Notes under the pieces: generated by a model
Told to the model about the DNA's origin: nothing
Database searches by the model: none
The model's input: the letters and a program-made list of their open reading frames with translations, nothing else
Part shown: piece after piece, positions 26,701 through 33,599 of the stretch
How the letters are laid out: the number at the start of each line of letters is the position of its first letter
How positions within the stretch are numbered: the stretch's first letter is position 1
Made by a program: the position numbers and the translations under genes
From: a virus
IMG/VR virus record: IMGVR_UViG_3300046009_004300
Location: 1-42,296 of that record
DNA length: 42,296 nucleotides
Direction: 5' to 3' (one strand)

Positions 26701-27103
26701 AATTCACAGCCCAGAGTTTATAGAGTTTGCAGTTAAGGCCGCCACAGATCCAAACATCACAGAGCAGTCTGCTGCCCGGTTGGCAAAGAGCGCCGCATTC
26801 AGCAAGCTGACAAAGAACACAGCCATTCCGTTTGGAACAGAAGCCAAGAAGAAATGGATTATGGCTGCACTGGCAGCGTCAAATCGCAATCTTGCTGGTA
26901 ATGTTATCTTTGATCCTGCTAACACTATTGAAGAAGACATTAATGGGATAACTAGTATAAGCGATCAGAAGTTTAATATTCGCGTTCTGTCTACTCCAAA
27001 CAATAAGTTTAAAGTATTTGGCCCAACAAGAAACGTAGAAGGAGTCTTTAAGACCAAAGAAGAAGCCATTCAGTTTGCGAGAAAGAAGTATTCAAAGAAA
27101 TAA
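23720..27103 (+). CDS. Large internal virion / DNA-ejection protein
   Basis: With 1127 residues this is the longest uninterrupted gene in the window. Residues 1-75 are Gln/Ala-rich. The body is helical and charged, with hydrophobic segments near 435-490 (IATPAIAAEGIGAAILTGAAQQAVQ) and 935-975 (IAGAVIGGAAGSFIGPLGQTAGAALGAG). The C-terminus is basic (VFKTKEEAIQFARKKYSKK). This arrangement of long helical tracts plus membrane-prone patches at the end of the structural cluster matches ejection proteins of podoviruses. I could not identify a lytic transglycosylase motif. The start context is AATATT-ATG, without a Shine-Dalgarno. Confidence 0.62.
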   Translation: MAENYGLRSAAAIDYVRYAQQLAAQREQAAAQQRQAMQDQRLAAQERALVQQAAAQEAAASQPQQEQQPDENLKFGEYRYQLQYDADRQAYDQYQRQMVNQYRQLYMQDPKSAQAYLDSEKLLIESAFKNKLKPFEETADYKKAQEFAYSNDFTKKTEVLDILKNEITNAEKYDTPEAKSAYLLANAVKAVNNIITTDAVTGVELMYKFPELMGTAEYAAMMGKSELNPTTLQAKLRSAEGISFLEKLSNSFSTNPDVAIKKMKDIHDSVADAHNKLSYNKIVLPTSGRIASNWGVTPIKTFAELEPQIAQQQAQIPDIQKDTQVETANNETPTPGVLNRIAESITGNERMTEEIKNLPNYRTSMPEFSIFRDGGISPQAGAALKAAAGTMATNPEETVKIFQAQFPKIKVRQDEKGNYILKSDIDKQEYAMKPGLEWSDIPRAMNTVAAAIATPAIAAEGIGAAILTGAAQQAVQEGIQKAAGGEFNPEEIATAGGLGGAFTAAGKIGGTVIEAVRPLFKSSEDALAAINKAKNVVPAELKQRDLGELVRKASSEGMGSAKARQDLAVLAKIDPNIEQTAKELGFDQLLPIDAYSDNKQLNEVIGQMRSKTGSEFGPKFAATVDAAREKAQGLLQAIDASPDLAAVSENVKASLGSQRDQNRSMAGKIYKELDQKIPATTPVELPSLRAQLQKAKDIAGGKVANMEAAERRLYQMLQDGDITYGMVAREKAKLGEAISGFGKNDFADMERKAKSELYAAFNADQRNIIAKHAGPDDLLDFEQASYLWKQASDINDRIIEGFGSDNTGSLADLMRSAINSGAKGNTAPIEKLLNVVPDDLKKTVLMSSLMNATSDKAGKLSFSDFAAKVGRLKTQAPIWQKIQQAPGVTPADIRIIEGVATIGDRIAKMKANLLHTGKANQEFFDSMQAERFVEQLINGAGRPIAGAVIGGAAGSFIGPLGQTAGAALGAGMASKLSSIITGTKPEIRTAFANLIHSPEFIEFAVKAATDPNITEQSAARLAKSAAFSKLTKNTAIPFGTEAKKKWIMAALAASNRNLAGNVIFDPANTIEEDINGITSISDQKFNIRVLSTPNNKFKVFGPTRNVEGVFKTKEEAIQFARKKYSKK

Positions 27104-27107
27104 CCAT

Positions 27108-27260
27108 ATGCCACTCAAGCACTCCGCCTCCGATAAAGCATTCACACAGAACCTCAAGGCTGAACTTGGCGCAGGTAAGCCAAGGAAGCAGGCTCTTGCC
27201 ATTGCTTACAGCGTGCAGAAAGAAGCCGCAAAACAACAGGCTGCCCGCAAGCGCAAATAG
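27108..27260 (+). CDS. Small basic conserved protein
   Basis: This encodes 50 residues starting MPLKHSASDKAFTQNLKAEL and ending ARKRK. The pattern MPLK-S--KA---N---EL-AGKP-KQA-AIAYS is common in small proteins of aquatic phages and of some bacteria. I chose ATG 27108 over the upstream frame start at 27075, which lies in the preceding gene. It is lysine-rich and may bind nucleic acid. It lies four bases after the ejection protein. Confidence 0.7.
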   Translation: MPLKHSASDKAFTQNLKAELGAGKPRKQALAIAYSVQKEAAKQQAARKRK

Positions 27261-27265
27261 CTCTC

Positions 27266-28018
27266 ATGGCTAACATCACACGGAAGTGGAAACGCTTCCT
27301 TGCGGTATCATGCAGCCACGGCTTCATGGCCGATCAGGCTGTACTCAAGGAAGTCCTTCGCTTTCGTGATCGATGGAAGCCGGACACGGTGCTGCATCTC
27401 GGTGATGCCATCGATATGACATGCCTCCGCACCGGGGCGCTGACAAACGACAACGCTGACTCAGCGGTTGATCCCGAGGCTGACCTTAACGACGGTTTGG
27501 CGTTTATTTCCGCACTGCGTCCCCAACACTATCTGCTCGGCAATCACGAGGCCCGGCTGGTGACGCTAATGAGCCACCCCAAAGCAATCATCTCCGCGCT
27601 GGCGACTCGTGTCTATCACCAGATCCACGACCGAGCTAAGGCCATCAAGTGCAAAGTATATGACTACAAGCTCAAGACCGGCTTTGTTGGTTTAGGTGAT
27701 GCTTTATTTCAACACGGCTATCTGCACAGCGAGAACGCGCTGCGTGATTCCGCCGAGCGAATGTGCCACGGCAAGTACACTAAACTTGTCATGGGCCACA
27801 TTCACCGTGTACAAATCGCTGAAGGTCGGCGCATTAAAGGGGTGACTGGCTACTCTGTTGGATGGCTGGGAGATCCCGAAATGGCTGGCTATGCGGAGAA
27901 TAGGATCGCAACCACCGCATGGAGTCGAGGTTGGGCGTGGGGCGAATATACTGACAACGAGACAATTGTATGGCTGACAAAAGAAACAAAGGACGGAAGC
28001 TTCCGGCTCCCCGTGTAA
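27266..28018 (+). CDS. Calcineurin-like metallophosphoesterase
   Basis: This encodes 250 residues with the ordered motifs of the family: SCSHG (15-19), GDAID (46-50), GNHEA (92-96), FQHGYLH (about 167-174) and MGHIHR (about 184-189). The first motif is normally D-x-H, but here Cys replaces Asp. I believe the same change occurs in related phage enzymes. The substrate is unknown; family members act on phosphomonoesters, phosphodiesters or nucleic acids with two metal ions. It is the first gene of the early region and overlaps the next gene by 49 bp. Confidence 0.82.
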   Translation: MANITRKWKRFLAVSCSHGFMADQAVLKEVLRFRDRWKPDTVLHLGDAIDMTCLRTGALTNDNADSAVDPEADLNDGLAFISALRPQHYLLGNHEARLVTLMSHPKAIISALATRVYHQIHDRAKAIKCKVYDYKLKTGFVGLGDALFQHGYLHSENALRDSAERMCHGKYTKLVMGHIHRVQIAEGRRIKGVTGYSVGWLGDPEMAGYAENRIATTAWSRGWAWGEYTDNETIVWLTKETKDGSFRLPV

Positions 28019-28227
28019 AGGGGGACTGGCTCGCGCAGCTTGCTGAAAAGCTGCACACAAAGTATGCTCCTCCAGGGTGGTACACGCTCACTGAAATCGC
28101 TCAACGCCTGAACATGGGTAGAACTGCGGCGCGTAATGTGCTTAAGCGAAATAAAGCTGCCGCACAGACATTTTTGCACAAAACGTGTGACGGCAGGATT
28201 ATCCCAACGGTACATTACAAGCTATGA
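27970..28227 (+). CDS. Small helix-turn-helix protein
   Basis: This encodes 85 residues beginning MADKRNKGRKLPAPRVKGDW. A helix-turn-helix is visible at about residues 40-60 (TLTEIAQRLNMGRTAARNVLKRN). Its first 49 bp overlap the end of the metallophosphoesterase gene in another frame, so the true start could be later, though no better ATG lies in the first third. It ends in ATGA overlap with the next gene. It is likely a DNA-binding regulator or accessory protein. Confidence 0.65.
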   Translation: MADKRNKGRKLPAPRVKGDWLAQLAEKLHTKYAPPGWYTLTEIAQRLNMGRTAARNVLKRNKAAAQTFLHKTCDGRIIPTVHYKL

Positions 28228-28496
28228 GCCCGCAAGAATCTGAACGCCAAGCCATCATACAACGCGCAAAAGACATTTTGTCTGAGTACTTTGAGTGCGG
28301 CGAGATTTTGGTGCAGGCGCAGAACGAACTCGATAACGACAACACGGATCGCTACGAGGCCGGTTGGGGCAACCGTTTTGCTCGTGATCGCCACATCCAT
28401 CTTATGCACCAAGAACGTGTGCTAGAACATTCTTGGTCAGAAGAGTGTGATGATGAGGATGATGACGATGATGATGAAATTCGTGCAAAAAAGTAG
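28224..28496 (+). CDS. Acidic-tailed hypothetical protein
   Basis: This encodes 90 residues. The N-terminal half is helical (ESERQAIIQRAKDILSEYFECGEILVQAQNEL) and a central His/Arg stretch follows (NRFARDRHIHLMHQERVLEH). The tail is very acidic (EECDDEDDDDDDE) and ends RAKK. Acidic tails of this kind occur in DNA-mimic or chaperone-like proteins, but nothing specific was recognised. The start overlaps the previous stop (ATGA). The 70-bp gap after it contains the small inverted repeats GCAAC/GTTGC and GATGG/CCATC. Confidence 0.58.
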   Translation: MSPQESERQAIIQRAKDILSEYFECGEILVQAQNELDNDNTDRYEAGWGNRFARDRHIHLMHQERVLEHSWSEECDDEDDDDDDEIRAKK

Positions 28497-28566
28497 TTGC
28501 GCGTAGAAAAGCAACGTGTAGGTTGCTGGCATTCGGTGGATGGTCCATCGATGAAACTTAACAAAA

Positions 28567-29208
28567 ATGAAAGTAGCAACAATCGCAGATCTTGCTAACC
28601 TTGCTGACGGATCCGTCATTGGGGAGATGCGAGTGACAATCAAGACGGTCTACCCTCCCCGGACTGGGCAGGGCAAATTCGGTGAATGGCGCGTACAGAA
28701 CTGCGTTATTCAAGACAGCACAGGTGAGGCTAAGGCTTCATTCTGGATCCCTGACGAGATGAGCGATCTCAAGGGGCAAATGGTGACGCTGAAGTCACAG
28801 CCCGGAAAGAAGGGACTCGATGGTCTGTCGGTTAAGACTAGCACGCACTCCGGCGAGAACGAGCTGAAGGTCACGGACAAAGCAGCCATCATCGACGACG
28901 CAAGCGGCGCGTCACCAGTGGCAGGCCCGCGTAAGCCGGTGCAGGCTTCGTCGCCTGTGTCGCTGACTGTGGCGGACGCCAAGCGTGCGCTCTTCCAGGC
29001 TGCACAGCTTATGGCTGAAGCTATCAAGGCAGCCGAGTGGGTTGGCAAGGAAGTTAAGGCACTTAGTCCTGAACATCTTCAAGCTATCGCTACCAGCCTG
29101 TTCATCAGTGCAGACAGGGCAGGGTATGCTAAGGCGTTTCCATCTGCGCAGGTTAAGCAGGCTAAAGAAGAACCCGCAGAACTTGAGGAGGACGATCTCA
29201 AATGGTAA
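28567..29208 (+). CDS. Single-stranded DNA-binding-like OB-fold protein
   Basis: This encodes 213 residues. Residues about 10-95 read as an OB-fold: DGSVIGEMRVTIKTVYPPRTGQGKFGEWRVQNCVIQDSTGEAKASFWIPDEMSDLKGQMVTLK, with the alternating beta pattern of RPA/SSB-like domains. A linker and a helical region follow (about 135-185). The tail AELEEDDLKW is short, acidic and ends in an aromatic residue, like the C-terminal tip that bacterial SSB uses to recruit partners. The role would be protecting single-stranded DNA during replication or recombination. It is encoded just before a resolvase-like nuclease and the helicase genes. Confidence 0.68.
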   Translation: MKVATIADLANLADGSVIGEMRVTIKTVYPPRTGQGKFGEWRVQNCVIQDSTGEAKASFWIPDEMSDLKGQMVTLKSQPGKKGLDGLSVKTSTHSGENELKVTDKAAIIDDASGASPVAGPRKPVQASSPVSLTVADAKRALFQAAQLMAEAIKAAEWVGKEVKALSPEHLQAIATSLFISADRAGYAKAFPSAQVKQAKEEPAELEEDDLKW

Positions 29209-29384
29209 AGGCTAAACAAATTGCCGAAATGGCAAACGTATCACTCCAGACCGTGCTGAAGTGGGCGAGGGAGGGCAAGATCCCTCATCACCGCATCAGC
29301 GCACGTTGTCTGCGGTTCTCAATGGAGGAAGTTAACCACTGGCTAAAGCTTAAGCGCGATGCCCAAAATAAACAGCCGAGCTAA
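29202..29384 (+). CDS. Excisionase-like helix-turn-helix protein
   Basis: This encodes 60 residues. VKAKQIAEMANVSLQTVLKWAREGKIPHHRIS is a MerR/excisionase-type winged helix (HTH_17-like), and RCLRFSMEEVNHWLK is the following strand and helix. Such small proteins act as excisionases, transcription regulators or DNA-bending factors. No integrase was found, so a regulatory or replication role is more likely than excision. It overlaps the previous gene by 7 bp and the next by 26 bp. Confidence 0.72.
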   Translation: MVKAKQIAEMANVSLQTVLKWAREGKIPHHRISARCLRFSMEEVNHWLKLKRDAQNKQPS

Positions 29385-29715
29385 GGGAGCGCGTGGAGAA
29401 CGTCTCTGGCGCGACATGCTCAGGGGAGCTGGCTTCACCGCAAGGCGGGGCCAGCAATTTTCTGGGGGATCTGACAGCCCAGATGTTATATGTGACGAAC
29501 TACGCAACCTTCACATGGAGGTTAAGTTCGTTGAGTCTCTAAATCTTGAGAAAGCCTGCTCGCAGGCCGATCGTGATCGGGGAGTCAAGCCTTACATTGT
29601 TGCTCACAAAAAGAGCAGAAGCTATTGGAAGGTAACTATGGATGCCCAGTTCTTTTTCCAGTTATTGCGAGAAGGAATGGATGCCTGCAAAGGAGAATAC
29701 CATCCGATTTTGTGA
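29359..29715 (+). CDS. Holliday-junction-resolvase-like PD-(D/E)XK nuclease
   Basis: This encodes 118 residues. KGARGERLW (9-17, E14), SGGSDSPDV (35-43, D42) and HMEVK (52-56, E54 and K56) are the ordered catalytic elements of the Hjc/phage HJR branch of PD-(D/E)XK nucleases. The enzyme would cut branched DNA before packaging or during recombination. The size is normal. The last part (SRSYWKVTMDAQFFFQLLREGMD) completes the fold. The 26-bp overlap with the upstream helix-turn-helix gene suggests co-translation. Confidence 0.78.
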   Translation: MPKINSRAKGARGERLWRDMLRGAGFTARRGQQFSGGSDSPDVICDELRNLHMEVKFVESLNLEKACSQADRDRGVKPYIVAHKKSRSYWKVTMDAQFFFQLLREGMDACKGEYHPIL

Positions 29716-29899
29716 CACCTACCCCGCTGGATTCCGGCGAGCAAGGACCGGGGAATCTCGGTCGATGAGTGGTGAGTGTGGCTGTACCGCACGAATACTA
29801 GTACAGATCGAACGCCAGTTGCCAGTTAGGCGTGACACTGGGAGAGACTAGACAGCTTCTGCACACAGCAGGGGCGCGACTGCACAACGCGCACATTTT
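29716..29899 (+). promoter_or_regulatory. Intergenic element with second GTGACACT-GGAGAGAC copy
   Basis: There is no gene here. CCCCG (29723-29727) and CGGGG (around 29752-29756) can pair as a hairpin, and ACTAGT is present near 29799. The motif GTGACACTGGGAGAGAC (29832-29848) matches 8703-8720 except for a CT/G difference. Both copies precede a gene that starts with an ACA(A)TTTT leader. This may mark a promoter or regulatory RNA for the replication operon that follows. Confidence 0.35.
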
Positions 29900-30469
29900 A
29901 TGAATATCAGCATCAATATAACATATGTTAGTGGAACCAAAGTCGAGCTGGTCGTCCCTCTTGAGGAGCCGTGCCAGATCGTTAGCGAGCCAGAGTCACC
30001 TGTGACACCTGAGCCGGTACAGCCTGCGCAGGACTTGGCGGATGCCATGTGGAAGTACAAGACAGCACCGGCATTTCCGAGCAACAAAGATCTTGAACCA
30101 ACTGGGAAACGCTACACGTCCGTGAAGGAAATGGTGGACGAGCTTTGCCAGGACCCCGAGTCAGGCAAGACGATGAGCATGTACAACATGACATTCCAGA
30201 CTCAAGACGGAAAAGACTGGCAGGTGCCTCCCGGCCTGATGAAAGATCTGGTCATCATCTACGGCGAGAAGACCGTGGAGCAGGAGCTATTAAAGGCTCA
30301 CGCCTGGTTAGAAGCTGACCCTAAGCGGCGCAAGACTCCCCGCGGCATGGGACGCTACCTGAATGGGTGGCTATCCCGTGCATCATCCATGGTGCGTACA
30401 CCGATCAAGACGCTTCTCAAGCGCGACACTTTAATGGCATCAAATGGAAACGCCCAAGAAAGCTGGTAG
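29900..30469 (+). CDS. Replication-initiation-like protein (O/DnaT type C-terminus)
   Basis: This encodes 189 residues. The Pro-rich region at about 25-45 is a linker. The C-terminal part, YGEKTVEQELLKAHAWLEADPKRRKTPRGMGRYLNGWLSRA (about 130-170), has the A-W-L-x-A-x-P-x-R-R-K-T-x-R-G-M-x-R-[YF]-L-x-x-W-L-x-R-A pattern found at the end of phage replication-initiation and helicase-loader proteins. It directly precedes the helicase genes. A function in origin recognition or helicase loading is inferred from this pattern and position. The region near the start codon is AT-rich (ACATTTT-ATG). Confidence 0.62.
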   Translation: MNISINITYVSGTKVELVVPLEEPCQIVSEPESPVTPEPVQPAQDLADAMWKYKTAPAFPSNKDLEPTGKRYTSVKEMVDELCQDPESGKTMSMYNMTFQTQDGKDWQVPPGLMKDLVIIYGEKTVEQELLKAHAWLEADPKRRKTPRGMGRYLNGWLSRASSMVRTPIKTLLKRDTLMASNGNAQESW

Positions 30470-31154
30470 GCGCAAGCCTGTAGAGTTGCCACCCGACACG
30501 GTGGTGCCGACCGCGAGCGAGGCTGAACGTGGCATAGCGTCGATTGCGCTAAACCATCCCGAGGTGTTCTTGCATCACATCTCGGAGAAGAACTTCAAGG
30601 TGGCAGACATCTTCGATCCGCTCAGTCACAGGGTATGCGAGATCATCTTGCAGCAGCAGTCCCGCAACGCTTCGTCAGAGATTCGTGTAGTTTTTGAGAA
30701 GGTGCGCGAGACACTGCCGCAAGTGCAATTCCACGAACTGAGCGAGCTTTACACGCTCATGCCAATAGCATCAGCCATTGGCGATCTCATCGAGATTGTG
30801 AAGTCCACAGCCAAACGCCGCACGTTGCAGCATGTCGCTTACGAGACGCTCATGGCTATTGGCGACCAGACGCAGCAGACGCCGGAGTTGTTAAGCGATG
30901 TAGTGATGAAGGTCGAGAGCCTGTCTCGTGAGCTGGCTCCACCGAAAGTCATGGATACGAAGGCGCTCCTGCTTAATGCGCTGACTCGCTACGAGACAGG
31001 CGACGATGAATCTATGCGGATCAAGACCGGCTACTCCGCTATCGACAACATCTGCCCGATACGCTACGGAGACTTTGTCGTCATCGGTGGCGAAACCAAG
31101 TCCGGCAAAACCATGCTGGCGCTGAACATCATTGCAAACTTAATAAATGAATAA
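30444..31154 (+). CDS. DnaB-type replicative helicase, N-terminal half
   Basis: This encodes 236 residues. Residues about 20-180 match the DnaB N-terminal and linker region (SEAERGIASIALNHPEVFLHHISEKNFKVADIFDPLSHRV). The RecA-like domain then starts (IKTGYSAIDNICPIRYGDFVVIGGETKSGKT), with the Walker A motif GETKSGKT and K222. It stops at LALNIIANLINE, in the middle of the ATPase domain. The rest of the helicase is encoded 2.7 kb downstream (33835). There is no intein sequence at the end. Alone this chain cannot hydrolyse ATP, since the catalytic Glu and Walker B are absent. It overlaps the following gene by 8 bp. Confidence 0.85.
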   Translation: METPKKAGRRKPVELPPDTVVPTASEAERGIASIALNHPEVFLHHISEKNFKVADIFDPLSHRVCEIILQQQSRNASSEIRVVFEKVRETLPQVQFHELSELYTLMPIASAIGDLIEIVKSTAKRRTLQHVAYETLMAIGDQTQQTPELLSDVVMKVESLSRELAPPKVMDTKALLLNALTRYETGDDESMRIKTGYSAIDNICPIRYGDFVVIGGETKSGKTMLALNIIANLINE

Positions 31155-31461
31155 GCTTATCAACCTCACCCCTCACGACATAGTTATCACTGGCTATGGC
31201 ATCGTTGAGCCTAGTGGAAACTCAGTCAAAGTACACTCGCACCTAAGCAAGGTGGATGACATCGATGGTGTCCCCATTATGTGCTGCAAGGACGCTCGCG
31301 TGAGCAACCTGCCTGATCCAATCAAAGGTGTACTTTACATCGTGCCAGGCTATGTGCGCACTGCGCTGCCGCACAGGAAAGATTTGGCTAGTCCAACAAA
31401 ACTCATCCGCGACGGAGCTGGCAGAATCGTTGGCTGCGGTGCGCTTGAAATCAACCCGTAA
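31147..31461 (+). CDS. NLTPH-family conserved phage protein
   Basis: This encodes 104 residues. KLINLTPHDIVITGYGIVEPSGNSVKV (N-terminus), then GVLYIVPGYVRTALPHRKDLASPTKLIRDGAGRIVGCGAL (C-terminus), is a pattern common in many phages and prophages, with no known activity. It is likely a compact beta protein. The ATG lies inside the last codons of the helicase N-terminal half. It is the first gene of the block that separates the two helicase halves. Confidence 0.72.
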   Translation: MNKLINLTPHDIVITGYGIVEPSGNSVKVHSHLSKVDDIDGVPIMCCKDARVSNLPDPIKGVLYIVPGYVRTALPHRKDLASPTKLIRDGAGRIVGCGALEINP

Positions 31462-31465
31462 CAAA

Positions 31466-32245
31466 ATGAAAAACGAAATACACTACGATTGGGAAATGAC
31501 AAAGTACCGTGGAACTCACGGTCTATCAAAACACAGCCTGGACGCTTTCGCAGTCTGTCCAAGTTACTACAAGTGGAAAGAGTCGCAGGAATGGAAGCCA
31601 TCCCGCGAGATGGAACTCGGCACGCTCGTCCACAGCTTGGCGCTGGAAGGCCGCTGTGACTACGCCATCGCTCCAGCTTGTGATCGGCGCACGAAAGAAG
31701 GCAAGCTGACATGGGAGAACTTCTGCCAAGAGAACCTTGGTAAGGTCATCCTTAACGAGGACGAAGGGGCGCGTGTCGAGGGTGCCTGTGCGGCTGTCGA
31801 GCCGTTGCTTGAGATGGTCACGGCTAACAAGATCATTGAAGCGTCTATGTTTTGGGAGCGTGACGGTGTGCAGTGCAAGGGCAGGCCCGACATGATCACC
31901 GAGATCAAGGGCCGTCCGGCTATTGTGGATCTAAAGACGACCAGCGACTGGTCTAAATTCGGCCACAAGTTTTTTGGGTTTGGTTATGACAAGCAGGCCG
32001 CTTGGTACACCTACGGGTTGGAGCGGATCACTGGCCAAGAGGACATTGACTTCTACTTTCTCGTCGTCGATATGCAAGCGCCCCATCTCTCGCAGTGGGT
32101 GAAGGCGTCAACCGAGTTGATTGATTTGGCCAACTACCAGTTGGACGTCACTTTGTCGCAGTACAAGCTGTGCCTTGACCAAGATGTGTGGCCCGGTCCA
32201 CCAACGATGCGCGTGATGCTGCCAAGAAGATGGGAGGAAGCATAA
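31466..32245 (+). CDS. PD-(D/E)XK exonuclease, RecE/Cas4-like
   Basis: This encodes 259 residues from ATG 31466; an upstream in-frame ATG (31328) runs inside the previous gene. Motifs are GTLVHSLAL (52-60, H56), CKGRPDMI (137-144, D142), VDLKTT (154-159, D155 and K157) and YDKQAAWYTYG (174-184, Q177 and Y181), in the order of the Cas4/RecE/PDDEXK_1 exonuclease superfamily. Such enzymes resect double-stranded DNA ends for recombination. With the SSB-like and resolvase-like proteins it gives the phage its own recombination set. No annealase gene was recognised. Confidence 0.82.
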   Translation: MKNEIHYDWEMTKYRGTHGLSKHSLDAFAVCPSYYKWKESQEWKPSREMELGTLVHSLALEGRCDYAIAPACDRRTKEGKLTWENFCQENLGKVILNEDEGARVEGACAAVEPLLEMVTANKIIEASMFWERDGVQCKGRPDMITEIKGRPAIVDLKTTSDWSKFGHKFFGFGYDKQAAWYTYGLERITGQEDIDFYFLVVDMQAPHLSQWVKASTELIDLANYQLDVTLSQYKLCLDQDVWPGPPTMRVMLPRRWEEA

Positions 32246-32246
32246 T

Positions 32247-32609
32247 ATGAGAGACATACCAAGAAACGAACTACTGGATAGTATAGCTCAAGGTTGGACT
32301 GTTCGCAGAAAAGGCTGGGCAGAAGGTTCAGTATTCTGCCTAGATGCTTATAAGCCTCTGGGCTCAACTGTAATTTTTCTTGATTGGGCTGAGTTGGTGC
32401 ATCAAGACGATTGGGAAGGCTGGCCGCCAGCGAGATGCACATATTCTGATCACTCAATTGAACCTGCCCTTGGTAGATTAAACAAACACAAAAAGGGTTT
32501 TATACGGAGAAAAGCATGGGAATCAGGAAAGCAAATTCAGTTTGGCCAAAAACATATATCTTTAGAACCCGGGGATATCCTTGCAATGGATTGGGAGGTG
32601 TGGGCATGA
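32247..32609 (+). CDS. DUF2829-like protein with two repeats
   Basis: This encodes 120 residues formed by two related units: residues 8-60 (LLDSIAQGWTVRRKGW...DDWEGW) and 75-120 (FIRRKAWESGKQIQF...DILAMDWEVW). Each has a basic R-R-K-x-W motif and a terminal D-W-E-x-W. This matches the DUF2829 pattern (R-R-x-x-W and D-I-L-A-x-D-W-E). Some DUF2829 proteins are the anti-Thoeris factor Tad2, which sequesters a signalling nucleotide; that role here is only an inference. SD-like GGGAGG precedes the start. The stop overlaps the next start (ATGA). Confidence 0.6.
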   Translation: MRDIPRNELLDSIAQGWTVRRKGWAEGSVFCLDAYKPLGSTVIFLDWAELVHQDDWEGWPPARCTYSDHSIEPALGRLNKHKKGFIRRKAWESGKQIQFGQKHISLEPGDILAMDWEVWA

Positions 32610-32920
32610 GCGACGACGAGATTAATGTGGCGATGGCTGACGCGATGGGCTGGCGCAAGGAAGACGGCGTCTATGTATGGACGGCCAACGGAATTGACTG
32701 CACCTGCGACGAACTGTGGGACTGTGCAAACGATCTTAACGCGATGCATCTGGCGGAGAAAACGCTGAAAGGTTATGAGCAAATTCACACCTACGTTTGG
32801 CATTTACATAACAGAAAAGACTGGGTAACTGATTTTAAGTTAATGGAAGTTCATGCTTCTGCCAGAGATAGAGCGGAGGCATTCTTGCGAACACTTGGCA
32901 AGTGGGAGGAGACAGAATGA
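32606..32920 (+). CDS. Phage ABA-sandwich-type protein, paralogue 1
   Basis: This encodes 104 residues starting MSDDEINVAMADAMGWRKED; the upstream frame start at 32516 was rejected. NDLNAMHLAEKTL in the middle and ASARDRAEAFLRTLGKWEE at the C-terminus are the repeated blocks shared with 32917 and 36326. I recognise this as the phage ABA-sandwich family. The function is unknown. GGGAGGTG lies just upstream and the gene joins its neighbours through ATGA overlaps on both sides. Confidence 0.72.
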   Translation: MSDDEINVAMADAMGWRKEDGVYVWTANGIDCTCDELWDCANDLNAMHLAEKTLKGYEQIHTYVWHLHNRKDWVTDFKLMEVHASARDRAEAFLRTLGKWEETE

Positions 32921-33315
32921 CAGACGAACAAATCAATCAGCGAATTGCTAAAGCGTGTGGGTGGATTTCGCGCGTTTATAGTTGGAAAATTGCTGAGTCC
33001 GAAAAGGCTTTGCCGAAGGCAATTAATTTTATTAGTGCATTTGAAGCTCAAGAGTACCTTGATCGAGCAAGACGCAATACCGAAGATTACGACCGAAAGC
33101 TAAGTGTTTTTCCAGTTTGGGAGCCGTGCCCAAACTACTGTGGTGACCTCAACGCTATGCATGAGGCGGAGAAGGTGTTTGATTGCCCAGAACTGTACGA
33201 TGGCAACTTAATCAAAGTTTGCGGAGGAGTACAGTACATGTGGCACGCCACAGCTCGTCAACGTGCAGAAGCATTTCTTCGGACGCTGGGCAAATGGGAG
33301 GAGGGGCAAAAGTGA
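32917..33315 (+). CDS. Phage ABA-sandwich-type protein, paralogue 2
   Basis: This encodes 132 residues starting MTDEQINQRIAKACGW. An insertion of about 50 residues follows the first block and precedes CPNYCGDLNAMHEAEKVF. The last 40 residues hold HATARQRAEAFLRTLGKWEE, shared with the two other paralogues. A GGGAGGAG Shine-Dalgarno lies upstream. The stop overlaps the next start as GTGA. Presence of three paralogues suggests repeated duplication within this operon. Confidence 0.74.
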   Translation: MTDEQINQRIAKACGWISRVYSWKIAESEKALPKAINFISAFEAQEYLDRARRNTEDYDRKLSVFPVWEPCPNYCGDLNAMHEAEKVFDCPELYDGNLIKVCGGVQYMWHATARQRAEAFLRTLGKWEEGQK

Positions 33316-33599
33316 GTGCTAACATTTGCAAATGCTGCGGAGGAAATGGATGGGAAGGCTCAGACTGCCAATCAATTCGATCTGAAAATGCGAGGCTTTG
33401 GCGTGAATACGAATTTGGACTTGGAGTAATTGAAAAGTTAAGGCTTAAAGTTGCAAGCCAAGCAAAAGAGTTGCAGTCGCTTCAAAGAATGAAAAATGCT
33501 CTTCTTAAAATCAGTAAAATTGACTGGCCAGTAACACGAGATTTTTATTGGACAATAGCAAAAGACGCATTATTGCAAGAAGAGGAGGCGCAGCCATGA
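33312..33599 (+). CDS. Small Cys-containing hypothetical protein
   Basis: This encodes 95 residues from GTG 33312. The ORF start at 33183 lies in the previous gene and was rejected. ICKCCGGNGWEGSDC at the N-terminus may form a metal-binding knuckle. A coiled coil (ENARLWREYEFGLGVIEKLRLKVASQAKELQSLQRMKNALLKI, about 28-70) follows. A GGGAGGAGGGGC Shine-Dalgarno lies upstream. The stop overlaps the next start (ATGA). No function was recognised. Confidence 0.62.
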   Translation: MSANICKCCGGNGWEGSDCQSIRSENARLWREYEFGLGVIEKLRLKVASQAKELQSLQRMKNALLKISKIDWPVTRDFYWTIAKDALLQEEEAQP

